From the NCBI GenBank assembly GCA_016785225.1, contig JAFBJZ010000422.1:1976001-2040000 (forward strand): DNA of 64,000 nucleotides. Direction: 5' to 3'. Below, piece by piece: positions 12,701 through 22,904 of this stretch. The notes under the pieces were generated by a model. It was given only the letters and a program-made list of their open reading frames with translations. It was not told the origin of the DNA and ran no database searches. The stretch is from Psettodes erumei. Lineage: Eukaryota > Chordata > Actinopteri > Pleuronectiformes > Psettodidae. Numbering within the stretch: the stretch's first letter is position 1; every line of letters begins with the position of its first letter. Made by a program: the position numbers and the translations under genes.

Positions 12701-15594
12701 CAGTTGACTTATCAGTTTGGCCCTGGTTGGAAAGCATCAAGAAAGCACACGTTTCCTGTTGTGGTTTAGATGAATGCCATACTGAATATCATCTGAAAAA
12801 AGAAAACTACTTATTGGTTCCAAGACATCTTTAAAAAAGAAAAAGGTTGCCGTATCCTTTGGTCACCCGCTCCGAATTCCTCGAGCTGGAGGCATAAAAC
12901 ATACCCTCTCACATCGTTTGATGAATAGCGCACTATATGGCAGACATGAAACAAGTAAATCGCACTTGGATCCTTGAAAGTTCTCCAACTGCGCTGAAGA
13001 GGCAATTGACTTGGACACGGTTCTCCGCAGCGTATTATACAGATGGTTTATGGTTTATGCTTCAAAGAAGTGCAGAGGTGTAGGACGGTACCAGGCGTCG
13101 AGGGGACTGTACTCCACTGGCATGGGAGTCGTTGGGACGTTTGCGGAGCTCCGCTGCGTAGATCATGAACTGTCTTTTTCTCTGCCTCGCTGGCTCGCCA
13201 GAGGACCTCTGCATGACACTAATTTTTGCAGTGTCGACTGTTCTGCTGAGCGGTCACGGGTGAGTGGCTGTCCTGATTCAACCGCACGATCGAGGCTAAA
13301 ATGGACCATAGAAGTGAATGATACCGGAAAAGTAAAAAAAATAAATAAAAAGGATTACAGATTTACTAAAGAATTCATGGTTTTGATGAGTTGTGAAAAA
13401 GATGGCATCTTCAGGTCTTCAGAGTAAAGTAGGGATGTTTATGTGGGGACACGCCTGGTCACTCGAGGGCTTATAGAAAATCTAAATCCTCCTATAGTGG
13501 AGGCTTGTGGCTCAGTGGGTACAGGACTTGTATCATTAGCTGTTATTCAGACGGTGAATCTCTTTAACAAGTCCATAAAGAGGGGAGGTGGGGGGTTGGG
13601 GGTCGTAATCAGGGAGGATTTTGGGCGTGTCTGCTTGCACTCATCCCATACATTAATCTGCCAATCTGGATGTGTGTACAATTTCTTGAAAGTGATGAGA
13701 TGTGAGTTAGATGTAGTGTGTGTTGGGGCGGTGGTGTTGGTGTTTAGAGTTGACTGTCGGGTTACAAGAGAGTGTGTCGCTGATTGCATCTCAGCCCATT
13801 GGGGAATGGAATGATATCCAGCAACTCAGAGAGAAGGGGTGGCAAAAAAAAGAAAATAAGTTGAAGAGGCCTAGAACAGCTCACAGTTTTCATTATGCCT
13901 GCATCCTGTGCTCCGCCCGCGAGTGCTTCAGCTTTTTGGGGGGGAGGTCTCTCCGGGACCGGTGCTATCTTGCAACGCGACAGCACACCATCCTGGCTTC
14001 ACTAGAAGGTTTTGATGCTCGATGTGAAACGAAGTAGATCTCATTTGGGGAAAGGAGGAGTCTGATACTCTCGTCTTACAGTTCAGCCAAGAGAGAAATG
14101 AAAGTGTGTTGTGACGTGTGTGTGTGTGTGTGTGTTACAATGCTGTGGAAAATATCTGGTAATAAACACTTCTGACACACCAGGGCTCCCATCCACATTC
14201 CACTCAAGGGTGTTTTTGCAGATTAGTCACATTCTCATCCCCCCTTGTCCACATTTTGGAGCACTGCCTCCACCTGTAAGCGAGTCTTCTTTTGAATTTT
14301 CAACTGTAAGTATTTTAACCCTGACATACCTAATGTTTGAGAGCACGGAGCCAAATGATGCATTCTAATGCGAGGAACATCCTTGCTCAGAGAGGTTGCG
14401 ATAGCGCTGACTGATAAATCAAAAAGCGATGAAATACTGTGTCACATCACTGTTATCCTTGCCGTTTTAAGTGGTAAGCTCTTGCTTGACTTCTGTGCAT
14501 GCATATAATATAAGGAGGCAAATGTCGAATTGACTTGAGCTTTACCCCCCACAAAAAAGATGTATTTTCTCACTTACTTGCTGGTGCGATTTAGTGATGC
14601 ATGTAGTTTTTCGTCAGTTGCTCTGGCTAATCCAAAGATCTCACTCCAGTCAGTTTTTACTACAATTACTTCCCACTGAGGAAACAGTCCCTCTGAAAAC
14701 TGGTAATTGCAGGTACTGTAGATTGTCCAGAGAAAACTTAAAAGAATTTGAAAGAATTTCCTTTCACCTCTATTTTATTGGAGGGGAGGGAGAAATCTCA
14801 TAACCTGGACAAATAAAATTAATAAAATACAATAAAAACAAAAACTAGATACCAGCATGGCTACGTACTACCTCAGTTAAGAGTGGACTAGTATTTATAA
14901 TACTATTTTTGTAAAATAGGATTTTAATGCTATTTACTAACCCTTACATATTTTATTCACACATGGTAGGTTTGCATCTTTTTGTTCACTGAAATATACC
15001 ATCCTGTCTTCATCATTGATATTCTGTATATATAATCTGACACTGGGTTAACAGGTACATCGAGGGTCAGAATTATAATTCTGTATGAACTACAGTTTAA
15101 ATTAAAAATTAAAGCGTGATATGATCGTGTGAAAAAGTCACTCGCCACCATGATGTGTGACGTATTCATTTATGTGGCATTTAACCAGCATTTGACACTT
15201 GGTCTGTATTAATTTTGGATCATGTTCATGTGAAAATATTCAGCCCGCTCGAAGAATTTGAATAAAAGAGTTGTATATTGTGAAACCACCACTAAATTTT
15301 TTTGTGAAACAGCTTTTGCTTGACCTGAAAAATGTGTGTCTGGAGGACAGCCGTTAAAACGTACAGCGCAAATCAGCCTCATTCTGAACGCTGAAACAGG
15401 CGGAACAAAAAAGAGTTCTTTTTAAGAGGGGAAGTCATGTATGGAAGGAGTTCACGGGTGAGATTTCAGGGATGGGGAGGCAGCAGTGGGGGTGGGGCAG
15501 TGAGAAGGGGATAAGTGTGTGCTTTTGAAGATGAAGCAGATGGATTAGTGTTATCTGAGCTCCTTGCTTCCTTTCCTCTTCTCTCTTTCTGCAG
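12701..15594 (+). other. Distal part of candidate first intron
   Basis: No exon is recognised. It contains a (GT)10 run at 14116-14135 and a G-rich stretch at 13582-13602 with three runs of four or more G. From about 15561 it becomes strongly pyrimidine-rich and ends in the acceptor TTTCTGCAG at 15586-15594. A weak SINE-head-like GTGGCTCAGTGGGTACAGGA near 13507-13526 has no clear B box, so it is not called separately. Confidence 0.45.
14116..14135. repeat. (GT)10 microsatellite
   Basis: Pure GT run of about ten units. Confidence 0.9.
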
Positions 15595-15800
15595 GTAAAG
15601 TGGGTGGAGCACTGAATGGACTGAAGGAGCGACGCCCAAAAGGTTCAGACGCGGGGAGGGGAGAATTTTGGGAGGTGGGGGTCGTAACAGGGTGAGAATC
15701 ACAACAAGAGGAGGGGGAGAAGAGAGAGAACTAATCCAGTGGCGAGTGTCTGAGGAGAGCATCGGCGGTGAAGGGGAGGGATACCCAGCATGCAGGCAGC
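15595..15800 (+). other. 5' untranslated part of the tenm3 start-codon exon
   Basis: A long pyrimidine tract (15561-15590) and CAG precede this segment, so an exon start at 15595 is likely. The first six bases, GTAAAG, themselves resemble a splice donor. An in-frame TAA at 15732-15734 closes the teneurin frame upstream, and no in-frame ATG lies between it and 15801. Two upstream ORFs are present: ATG-GAC-TGA at 15616-15624, and a seven-codon ORF at 15790-15813 that overlaps the main start in another frame. G runs at 15653-15681 could form a G-quadruplex in the RNA. Together these suggest restrained translation of the leader. Confidence 0.7.
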
Positions 15801-16071
15801 ATGGAACGGGTGAGGGAGCAGCGGCCTTTCTGCTCGCTGTCCAAGAGCCAGAGAGACAGAGAGAGGGACTACGAGAGAGATAAGGATCGGGAGCGCCGTT
15901 ACACCGCCTCCTCGTCTGACAGAGAGGAGGCAGCCTGCCGCGTACCCACGCAGAAGTCCTACAGCTCCAGCGAGACGCTCCAGGCCTTCGACCATGACCC
16001 TTCGCGAATGCTGTTCGGAGGCAGAGTCAAGGAGATGGTCCACAAGGAAAGTGCAGAGTACAGCAGGCCAG
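15801..16071 (+). CDS. tenm3: Teneurin-3, first coding exon (residues 1-90 plus one base of codon 91)
   Basis: Teneurin-3 is a large type II single-pass membrane protein that mediates homophilic and latrophilin-dependent cell adhesion and specifies neuronal wiring, including in the fish visual system. This exon encodes the start of its cytoplasmic domain. The hallmark teneurin block is clear: CRVPTQKSYSSSETLQAFDH (residues 46-65), preceded by RPFCSL (8-13) and ERRYTASSSD (31-40). I chose the ATG at 15801 because an in-frame stop lies upstream at 15732, no other in-frame ATG intervenes, the context is strong (A at -3, G at +4), and the next residues fit the family start. Residues 18-33 form an Arg/Asp/Glu-rich tract that seems longer than in other teneurins. 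The exon ends at CCAG|GTTAGC, a rather weak donor, in phase 1. The tenm3 rather than tenm2 or tenm4 call rests on residues such as RPFCSLSKS and AFDHDPSR. Confidence 0.92.
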
Positions 16072-18116
16072 GTTAGCGAGAGCAAACGTTTCCTCGAGTT
16101 GACCCACACCAGGACTTTTCAGTTTCGTATCTCCATAACATCAGCGAAGTGGGGGTGGGTTATTGAGGCTGATGTTGATAAGTTAAGTAAGACAGTTACG
16201 TTTAACTTTAAGGCCCATGTTATCATGACCTGGCTATAAAAACGTATGATTTATAATTCTAAAAAAAACCACTGTATTAACAGACACTGCACCTTATAGC
16301 CTTATTTACAGAAATCTGAAGAGAAGACAACAATATCCACATATCCATGTTCATGTGCTGATTAGGATGGATGCAAGGAATTTATTGTTTGTTGAATTTT
16401 ACTGAATTCTGCCTCCTTACACTTTATTCCTCGAGATAAAGTTTAACAGGAAATACCAGTATGTCAGACACACTGGTAAACACAATTAAATGATGTCAAA
16501 GGAAGGTTTTCTTTAATTTTTTTCCAAACACACATTGGGTGACACAATACCCACACTGGACAATGTTAAAATAATAATGAATAATGCTCAGTAAATAACC
16601 CTTTCTTTTTAATTGGCTGCTGGAAAGCGCTGTAATTTCTGTAATTAAAAAAGTTCAAGCAGTTTATTCTGTTTTATGGCACTCCTTTGGCTCATAAGAT
16701 TGCAATTAGAAAATCTATCCATTAGTCCCTTACATTTTCTTGGTGGTAATTGGTGCCTGTTTTAGAATTAATGGGATTATGATGAAGTTGTTGGACGAAT
16801 GCTAGTTTGCTTTATTTCTCTTTCAAATCTGGGCATTTAATGTTAACGACTGTTCCTTACATCATCACAGTAAATGTCAGATTTAATGTGATTCACATGG
16901 AAGTGGAACAAGAGCATATTTTGTGTAGAAGAGTGTAGATAGTATATCTGGTCATTGTGCTAATTCTGTGTGTGGGTGATATATGCATCTAAAGGTCATG
17001 ATAAATCTAATGTTAAAAAGTCTATTTTTGAACATTTTGAGACATTTTAATTTTTTCACGTGTGGCACATTAATTTTAAATGGTGTTTTTGCATCATTTT
17101 CAACAACATAAAATACATTACAAACATACAAGGAAAGGATAAAATCCTTTCATTTGGTGACCTCGACATTGAAAATAAATTAAGTTTAAATATCTGCAGA
17201 TTATTATGAACATCTTTTGTTCTCGCTGACACATGTGACCTTAAAATAAAAAAAAACCCTCATTGCTGAATAAAATTGCAACACCAATGGTTTCTGTTAC
17301 CTAAATGGTAAATATTAATTTTTTCAAATAATTTCACCCAAGACTTTTGCTTTAAAAACAATTAAATGAAAACATTGAGGAGGTTTCAGGTTAATTACAG
17401 AAAAGGACATGAACTACTGGCGTGACAGTAACATAATGTATCTAAAAAAATATTACATTTCTACGACCCAATATAGGTTTTAAATGGACTATATAATGTC
17501 AGTGAAACATTAAGAATATATATCCTTGTTACTTCAGAGACTTCTTAATGAGGTTAAAATTAGATATTTTTGTTTATTGGCAATATGATGTGTAGTTTAA
17601 AAAAAATATTTATTTTGCTACATGCAGTGTCTTTGAAGGCATGGCAGGCCATTATTTTATCTGCAGTCAGCCCTAAGTAATGAGCCTTAACAAATGAAGA
17701 GAAAACAAAATTATGGTAATGATTTCTTGTGAAACAGGCTGTGTCTGAAATACTTTCTGAAAACTATAAATAAAAAGTGGGGGAGGGCATCTTTCTCTCA
17801 TTCATCATATTAACCCAAAAACCTTGGTGATCTGGTTTGGGTTTAAATGTTCAATTAACTTCAGTAATGTTGTAAAAACATCTTATTTTATTACTCTGCT
17901 GTGTAATTTTAGGTAAAGAAAATACTTTTGGGCATCTTGATGAGTTGATAAGTGTTAAGTAGCTTGGGAGGATGGTGTAAAGCTTTAATTTAACAACCCC
18001 CTCCCCTTCCCCCGGGCTAATGGGTTAAGTGTTTTTTTTTTTTAAGTAGCCCTGCTCTTGGCCATTAACCGCGTTGTTGCTTGGTTTGTTAACTTTACAA
18101 CTTCTGCTATTCACAG
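16072..18116 (+). other. tenm3 intron between coding exons 1 and 2
   Basis: A 2,045-base AT-rich intron in phase 1, beginning GTTAGC and ending TATTCACAG. No exon, RNA gene or clear transposon was recognised inside. Homopolymer A and T runs are common, and a T run lies near 18035-18044. Confidence 0.85.
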
Positions 18117-18392
18117 GGCAGACATTTTCACTGAGGCAACTCGGGATCTGTGAGCCATCGGCTCGCAGAGGATTGGCGCTTTGCCCCGAGACGGGCCTCT
18201 CCCACCCACTCAGCAGCTACTCCAGAGGACCGGTCGCTACGGAAAACCATGAACCTGTATCACCGGAACGTACCATGGCTCTTTGGGGAACGGGGGCAAA
18301 GTCTGGGCAGAATTCGTGCCTCTCCAGTCGCTCAAACTCGGCACTCACGCTCACTGACACGGAAATGGACAATAAATCGGACAATGAGATGG
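18117..18392 (+). CDS. tenm3: Teneurin-3, second coding exon (residues 91-182 plus one base of codon 183)
   Basis: Continues the cytoplasmic domain. The reading frame joins exactly: G from 16071 plus GG gives Gly91, then QTFSLRQLGICEPSARRGLA (92-111), which matches the teneurin-3 pattern FTLRQLGVCEPATRRGLA closely and is the best evidence for tenm3. SPERTMALWG (139-148) corresponds to SPEHAMRLWG, and KSGQNSCLSSRSNSALTLTD (152-171) to the conserved serine-rich block followed by TE..NKSD. Residues 118-136, by contrast, do not show the GYS...GSDADTE motif that vertebrate teneurins normally carry here. The donor is GG|GTGAGT. The exon is 276 bases with phase 1 at both ends, so skipping it would keep the frame. 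A frame that stays open back into the intron (from about 18074) lacks an ATG and is not a plausible start. Confidence 0.93.
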
Positions 18393-19792
18393 GTGAGTAG
18401 AGCATGTTTCCTACTTTTAACGTTAAAAAGCTTATTTGTTTGCAGCTAAAGCTTTCATTGCTTTTCAAAGGGGAGAAATCACTGTGTGGGGGAAAAAAAG
18501 CAGCAGTCGGTTGGATTATGGTTGGTGCTGGAGACGAGGCCCTGATTGGTGGAGAAAAGAGGAAGCTCTATTGGTGGGGTTGGTATCTGGAGAGGCATTT
18601 GCCTTTCTTTGGATCAAAGGCGTGATTCCTCGCCAGCATGCAGAAAAGAATTTGGCCTTCTGATTGAGTAGTTGCTAGTCACCTGGTCCTTCTCCGCGGG
18701 AGGCAGAGGAGTTTGATAAAGTTTCCCCATGGGCTAGCGTATAATCAAAGATAGCTTTGTGTGAGATTTTCCTTAGAAATTCTGCAGTGGTTGACTGGGC
18801 ATGCACAATGGCTGATTAAATGGGTACAATGGTTTGAAGTGCAAATTTGATCATGCTGGAAACCTGAGATGGAGGGTTGAAGTTCTCTATCTGAAAAGGG
18901 CAAATCTTTGTTGCGTCAAATGGAGGCGAGACAGCTGCATATCTGCATTGTTGAAAAATCCACTCTCTTTTCCACATTTTTCATGCTTTCTTGTTTATTA
19001 TAGCACAGATTCCTGAAAGGTCCATTTGCATCTTGGAAAAGTCTTTACATCTCTGCATCTTTTCAGCCTGTGCTTTAAGTCGGTAATATTTTTCACCCCG
19101 TGAGTAAATTCATCCCCTCAGTGTCACAAGTTTTATGTGTAAAGCTTTAAAAATGTCTTTTCTGATCGTGAGTGCTCCTAACGTTGTCCATTGTTCATCA
19201 TCAGCATAGCGTGAGCCATCACCATCGCAACACATCCAACGTAAAGCTCTAATTATTGTAAGAAGCCGATCATCTCAGAGAGTGGCAGGCCGTTAAAAAT
19301 AATTAGGGTTAATTACACTTTCCCGGCAAGAGCATTAAAAAGACGGCAAAAAGTAAAATGTCTTGTGTTCAAGTGCTATCAATTTCCATTCTGAAAACAC
19401 TGGCTACATTTTGACATTTGAGACAAGTCATTTTCTTAATGGTGGTATTCATCATAGTGAGCTTGTCTCTGGGAGCGGGGGAGTAAGTCTTTCACCTTTT
19501 TCAAAATGCCATCAGAATTCCAAAACTATGTATTTGTTCCTGTGTGTGCCCTTCGATTTAGTCCAGCAGTACCACCTCTATACATTCATGTCACTAAAAG
19601 CCCAGCCTAACCAGAGGTGACGGTAAACATAACCCTCACCTCTGTGGCACCCAGCTCCAGTCAGAGCTGTTGCTGAACATGGCAAGCATGAAACCGTATG
19701 AAATCATGAGTGTAAGATGACGCAGAGTTTCAGTATGTTGTCTGTTCTAGCTTAATTGCACCTGCCCTCCACCCCTTGCACTGCACGAGCAC

Positions 19793-19797
<5 letters not shown>

Positions 19798-19885
<88 letters not shown>
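19798..19885. repeat. Long pure (CA)44 microsatellite
   Basis: An uninterrupted CA/AC tract of about 88 bases, the longest simple repeat in the window. Its length and purity predict high length polymorphism. The cysteine-valine frames readable on the other strand are artefacts of the repeat. Confidence 0.98.
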
Positions 19886-19886
<1 letters not shown>

Positions 19887-20728
19887 CCCAGCAGCCTTTT
19901 TTTTATGGAAGGAAGCTGCTGCTGATGGGCTGTAGTTAGCACAACGTCCAACTGAGGCCTTATCTAACTCACTATAGAGGATAAACAATACCTGCCTGAT
20001 CTTCATCCCAATTGCCCTGCATTTTAATGCTATAAAAAGCAAAAACACCCAAGAACTAATTTATTAAAATATAAGTTTCTCTTCTTTTAACTGCATATCA
20101 TGTTAATATGCTGAAACTGCTCTGCAGAGCAAGAACAATGTGAGTCATAGTGTAATTTACAATTCTAACCCTTTTTTGTTAAACTATTTTTGGAGCTGAA
20201 GTCCTCTTTCATCATTTAGATTTGGAGCTGGAGCAAAGAAAAACCATACCACTGTTCCACCTATAGAGACTGTGGTCTTTTTTTCCTCCTTTTTTGTCAG
20301 GAAGCATTGCACTTTTGACTTTCACTATTTAATGAAGCAGCTAAGAGAAATGACCCATCCAGAGGTTTCCATCAACGGAATATGCATGCAGAAGCTCCGA
20401 CAAGGGGCCGTTCAGCCCCACTTATTCATAAATGAACTCAATATTTCATTCTAATTCGCTCTGTTCTACGGAGTGTTCGACACAGACAAGTACCAAAGCC
20501 TCAGTACATTTCCAGATCGCGTAACAGCAAACGTTAACCTCGGCGATCCAGGTGAAAGAGGTCTACTATTTAAGACATGAAACCAAGAGTGGTCATCAAG
20601 ATTACATTACGTTACATTTTAATTTTCTTGTGTTAAAACAAACAACTGTGTTACAGTAGCGCATAACATAACCAATTATATCAAAGTTTATTCCTGGTGC
20701 AATATGAAGTTGTTGGGTTTCAGTAAAA

Positions 20729-20764
20729 GTGTGTGTGTGTGTGTGTGTGTGTGGGGGGGGGGGG
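20729..20764. repeat. (GT)12 followed by a G12 run
   Basis: Twelve GT units (20729-20752) lead directly into twelve G (20753-20764). Confidence 0.95.
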
Positions 20765-21268
20765 TATCTTTTAAGTAGCTTTCATTGATTTTGCACTTAA
20801 GATAATCACCTGCCACTGATGGAATCCCTTGAAAACAAAATTGATTGATTAAGGCATTGGTTTTATTGGTTTTCTGGTTGTGAGAATGGCCATGTTATCC
20901 TAGCAGTTCTTGCATATCTCAATGGATGACACCATCGTGCTCCTGCATTGTATCGATTGACCTGTCTACAACATTGCTTGCTTTGAGCAAAGAAGCAAAA
21001 CTACATCTTCTAATGACATGAATTTATTGCTAAATCCTCTTATTAAGAGCATATGAGATTCCTGATTTCTCATGTGGAGAATTCACATGCATTTTTTGTA
21101 AGCTTTTTAAAATATTATACTTATTCATAATTTTCCTTTTAAATACCCGGCCTGCCTAGATTGATGTAGTAGTACATATAAAAAAAAAAAATACCCACGC
21201 TATTTCTCCTCAAGAAGAAATTATTTAATATCATCGCCTCTACCTGACAGAGACAGCTATATACATAA

Positions 21269-21297
21269 ACACACACACACCCATGCATGCATGCACA

Positions 21298-21342
<45 letters not shown>
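21269..21342. repeat. Compound microsatellite (AC)6-(ATGC)3-(AC)21
   Basis: AC units at 21269-21280, three ATGC units at 21283-21294, then a pure AC run at 21301-21342. Confidence 0.95.
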
Positions 21343-21344
<2 letters not shown>

Positions 21345-22882
21345 GCTAACAGTACATATGCTCACTTACTGTCTTGTGTTACATTAGCGCTGTGACATGT
21401 ACCAGCTGTAAACTGTCGGAGGTTTGTGTCTGCGGGGAGTGTAAGTTTGCTATAAGTGGTTCCCTGATTTAAAAAAAAAATGTTTGCACTCAGCAGCTGG
21501 AGAATTAATCTGCTGTTTTCATTACTGCATCAGACAAAACCCAGCATTAAGCAGTTTACTGCTGGTTAACTACTGGAGATCAGCACAGAACAAAGTTCAC
21601 ACAGTGACAGTAATATATAGATGCTTTTCATGAAGTAAAAAACAACTTCATTACATAGAAGGAATCTACATGGAGTAAGAAAATGACTTGAAATCATTGA
21701 TGTCCAAAAGTTCTATAAAGTCACATTTTTATGGAATTTGCTATTTACTACAATCACTAATTTGTAACCGTATAATTTAGAGCATAGGATGGAGGAATTT
21801 TAAAAAATTCTATATTTGTAAGAATTTTTTATTAGAGATGACAGAAATGCACATAGCGAAGCAAAGAATACAAAGGAACTGCCTTTCAAACACTAATTAC
21901 AGTAGCACATACCAAGATGCAGAAAAGTGTTTCTTAAGGTGACCTTGGCCTTTACACAAGCAGTCTTTGAACTGCAAATTATAGATTTAAAAAATGCTAG
22001 AAATATGAGGTGCTTGGGTTAGAATGGGGGTCAATTGATTGTCCCTGGTTATTACAGTCCCACGCAAACAAGACACTGTCATTACAATGTGTGGAATGTT
22101 ATTTTCTGGAAAAATGAAGGTAGTTTATGGGATAAACCTTTATCAACCCATGATAATTTGAAATACCTTAAATTTCTAATTTAAACCCTCCAAATGCGTG
22201 TGAAGTGTATCAGTGCTGCACTGATCACATTCAATTTTCTCACTTCTCATTTCAAAAATTGAAGGATCTCTTTGTAGATAAACAAAGCCAGCTCTGGGGT
22301 AGGACTTAACAATAGCAGTCACCTTTCTGCAGCTACCTGGCCGCTGCTAGTGCTTACAATGATTGTAGTTTCAGTTCAGTTGCTGCTGTTTAAATGTACA
22401 GATATTCTTGTTTTAGACCATTAGTTGAACATGTAGCTGCTGTATACAAGTGAGCACAGCCATGGAGAATGAGACACCCCGCCTTAATGTTGACTGTGCC
22501 GACTTCAGAATCAATATTATACCCCTCATAAAACATGAATGACTGCGCGAAACAGAAACATAGCATGGCCCAGTTGAGTTGTATTCCTAATAGGGTGTGA
22601 AAAAGCTCGTGCTGACTTGTTAGGTACTGCAGCTACAGCACTGCAGCACCTCGTGACAGCGCGCCTCGGCCGTAGAAACCGTCACACGTGGGGTTTATCG
22701 TCGCTGGGGGAGTCTTGATGCCTGCTGACCCCTGGTCAGGAGAAAGGGACTTCCACTGCAATGCCTGTCATCCTTTGTTAAGAGGCATCGCTTTCTTTGG
22801 CCTAGCCCTTCTGTCCAAATAGTCCAAGTAATTTTTACGGAAAATAGCGCGTCCCTTTGATGTTTTTCTCATGGAGAACGTT

Positions 22883-22904
22883 AGCCGGCGTGGATGCGCC
22901 GGCT
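22883..22904. other. Perfect GC-rich inverted repeat (hairpin)
   Basis: Arms AGCCGGCG (22883-22890) and CGCCGGCT (22897-22904) are perfectly complementary around a six-base spacer, TGGATG. It sits within a CpG-containing patch in AT-rich intron sequence. It is not followed by a T run, and nothing else suggests a terminator or RNA gene. Confidence 0.7.

Noticed and set aside
13507..13560. SINE-head-like GTGGCTCAGTGGGTACAGGA
   Set aside because: The A-box-like part is suggestive, but no B box or family body follows within the expected distance.
15699..16109. 136-codon frame antisense to the first tenm3 coding exon
   Set aside because: It mirrors the coding exon and runs across its splice donor; the sense strand has clear teneurin homology.
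18074..18116. Open, hydrophobic extension directly upstream of coding exon 2 (signal-peptide-like)
   Set aside because: It begins with TTG rather than ATG and includes the intron's own acceptor tract, so it is retained-intron translation, not an alternative start.
19730..20048. Cysteine-valine repeat 'proteins' on the minus strand
   Set aside because: They are translations of the (CA)n microsatellite.
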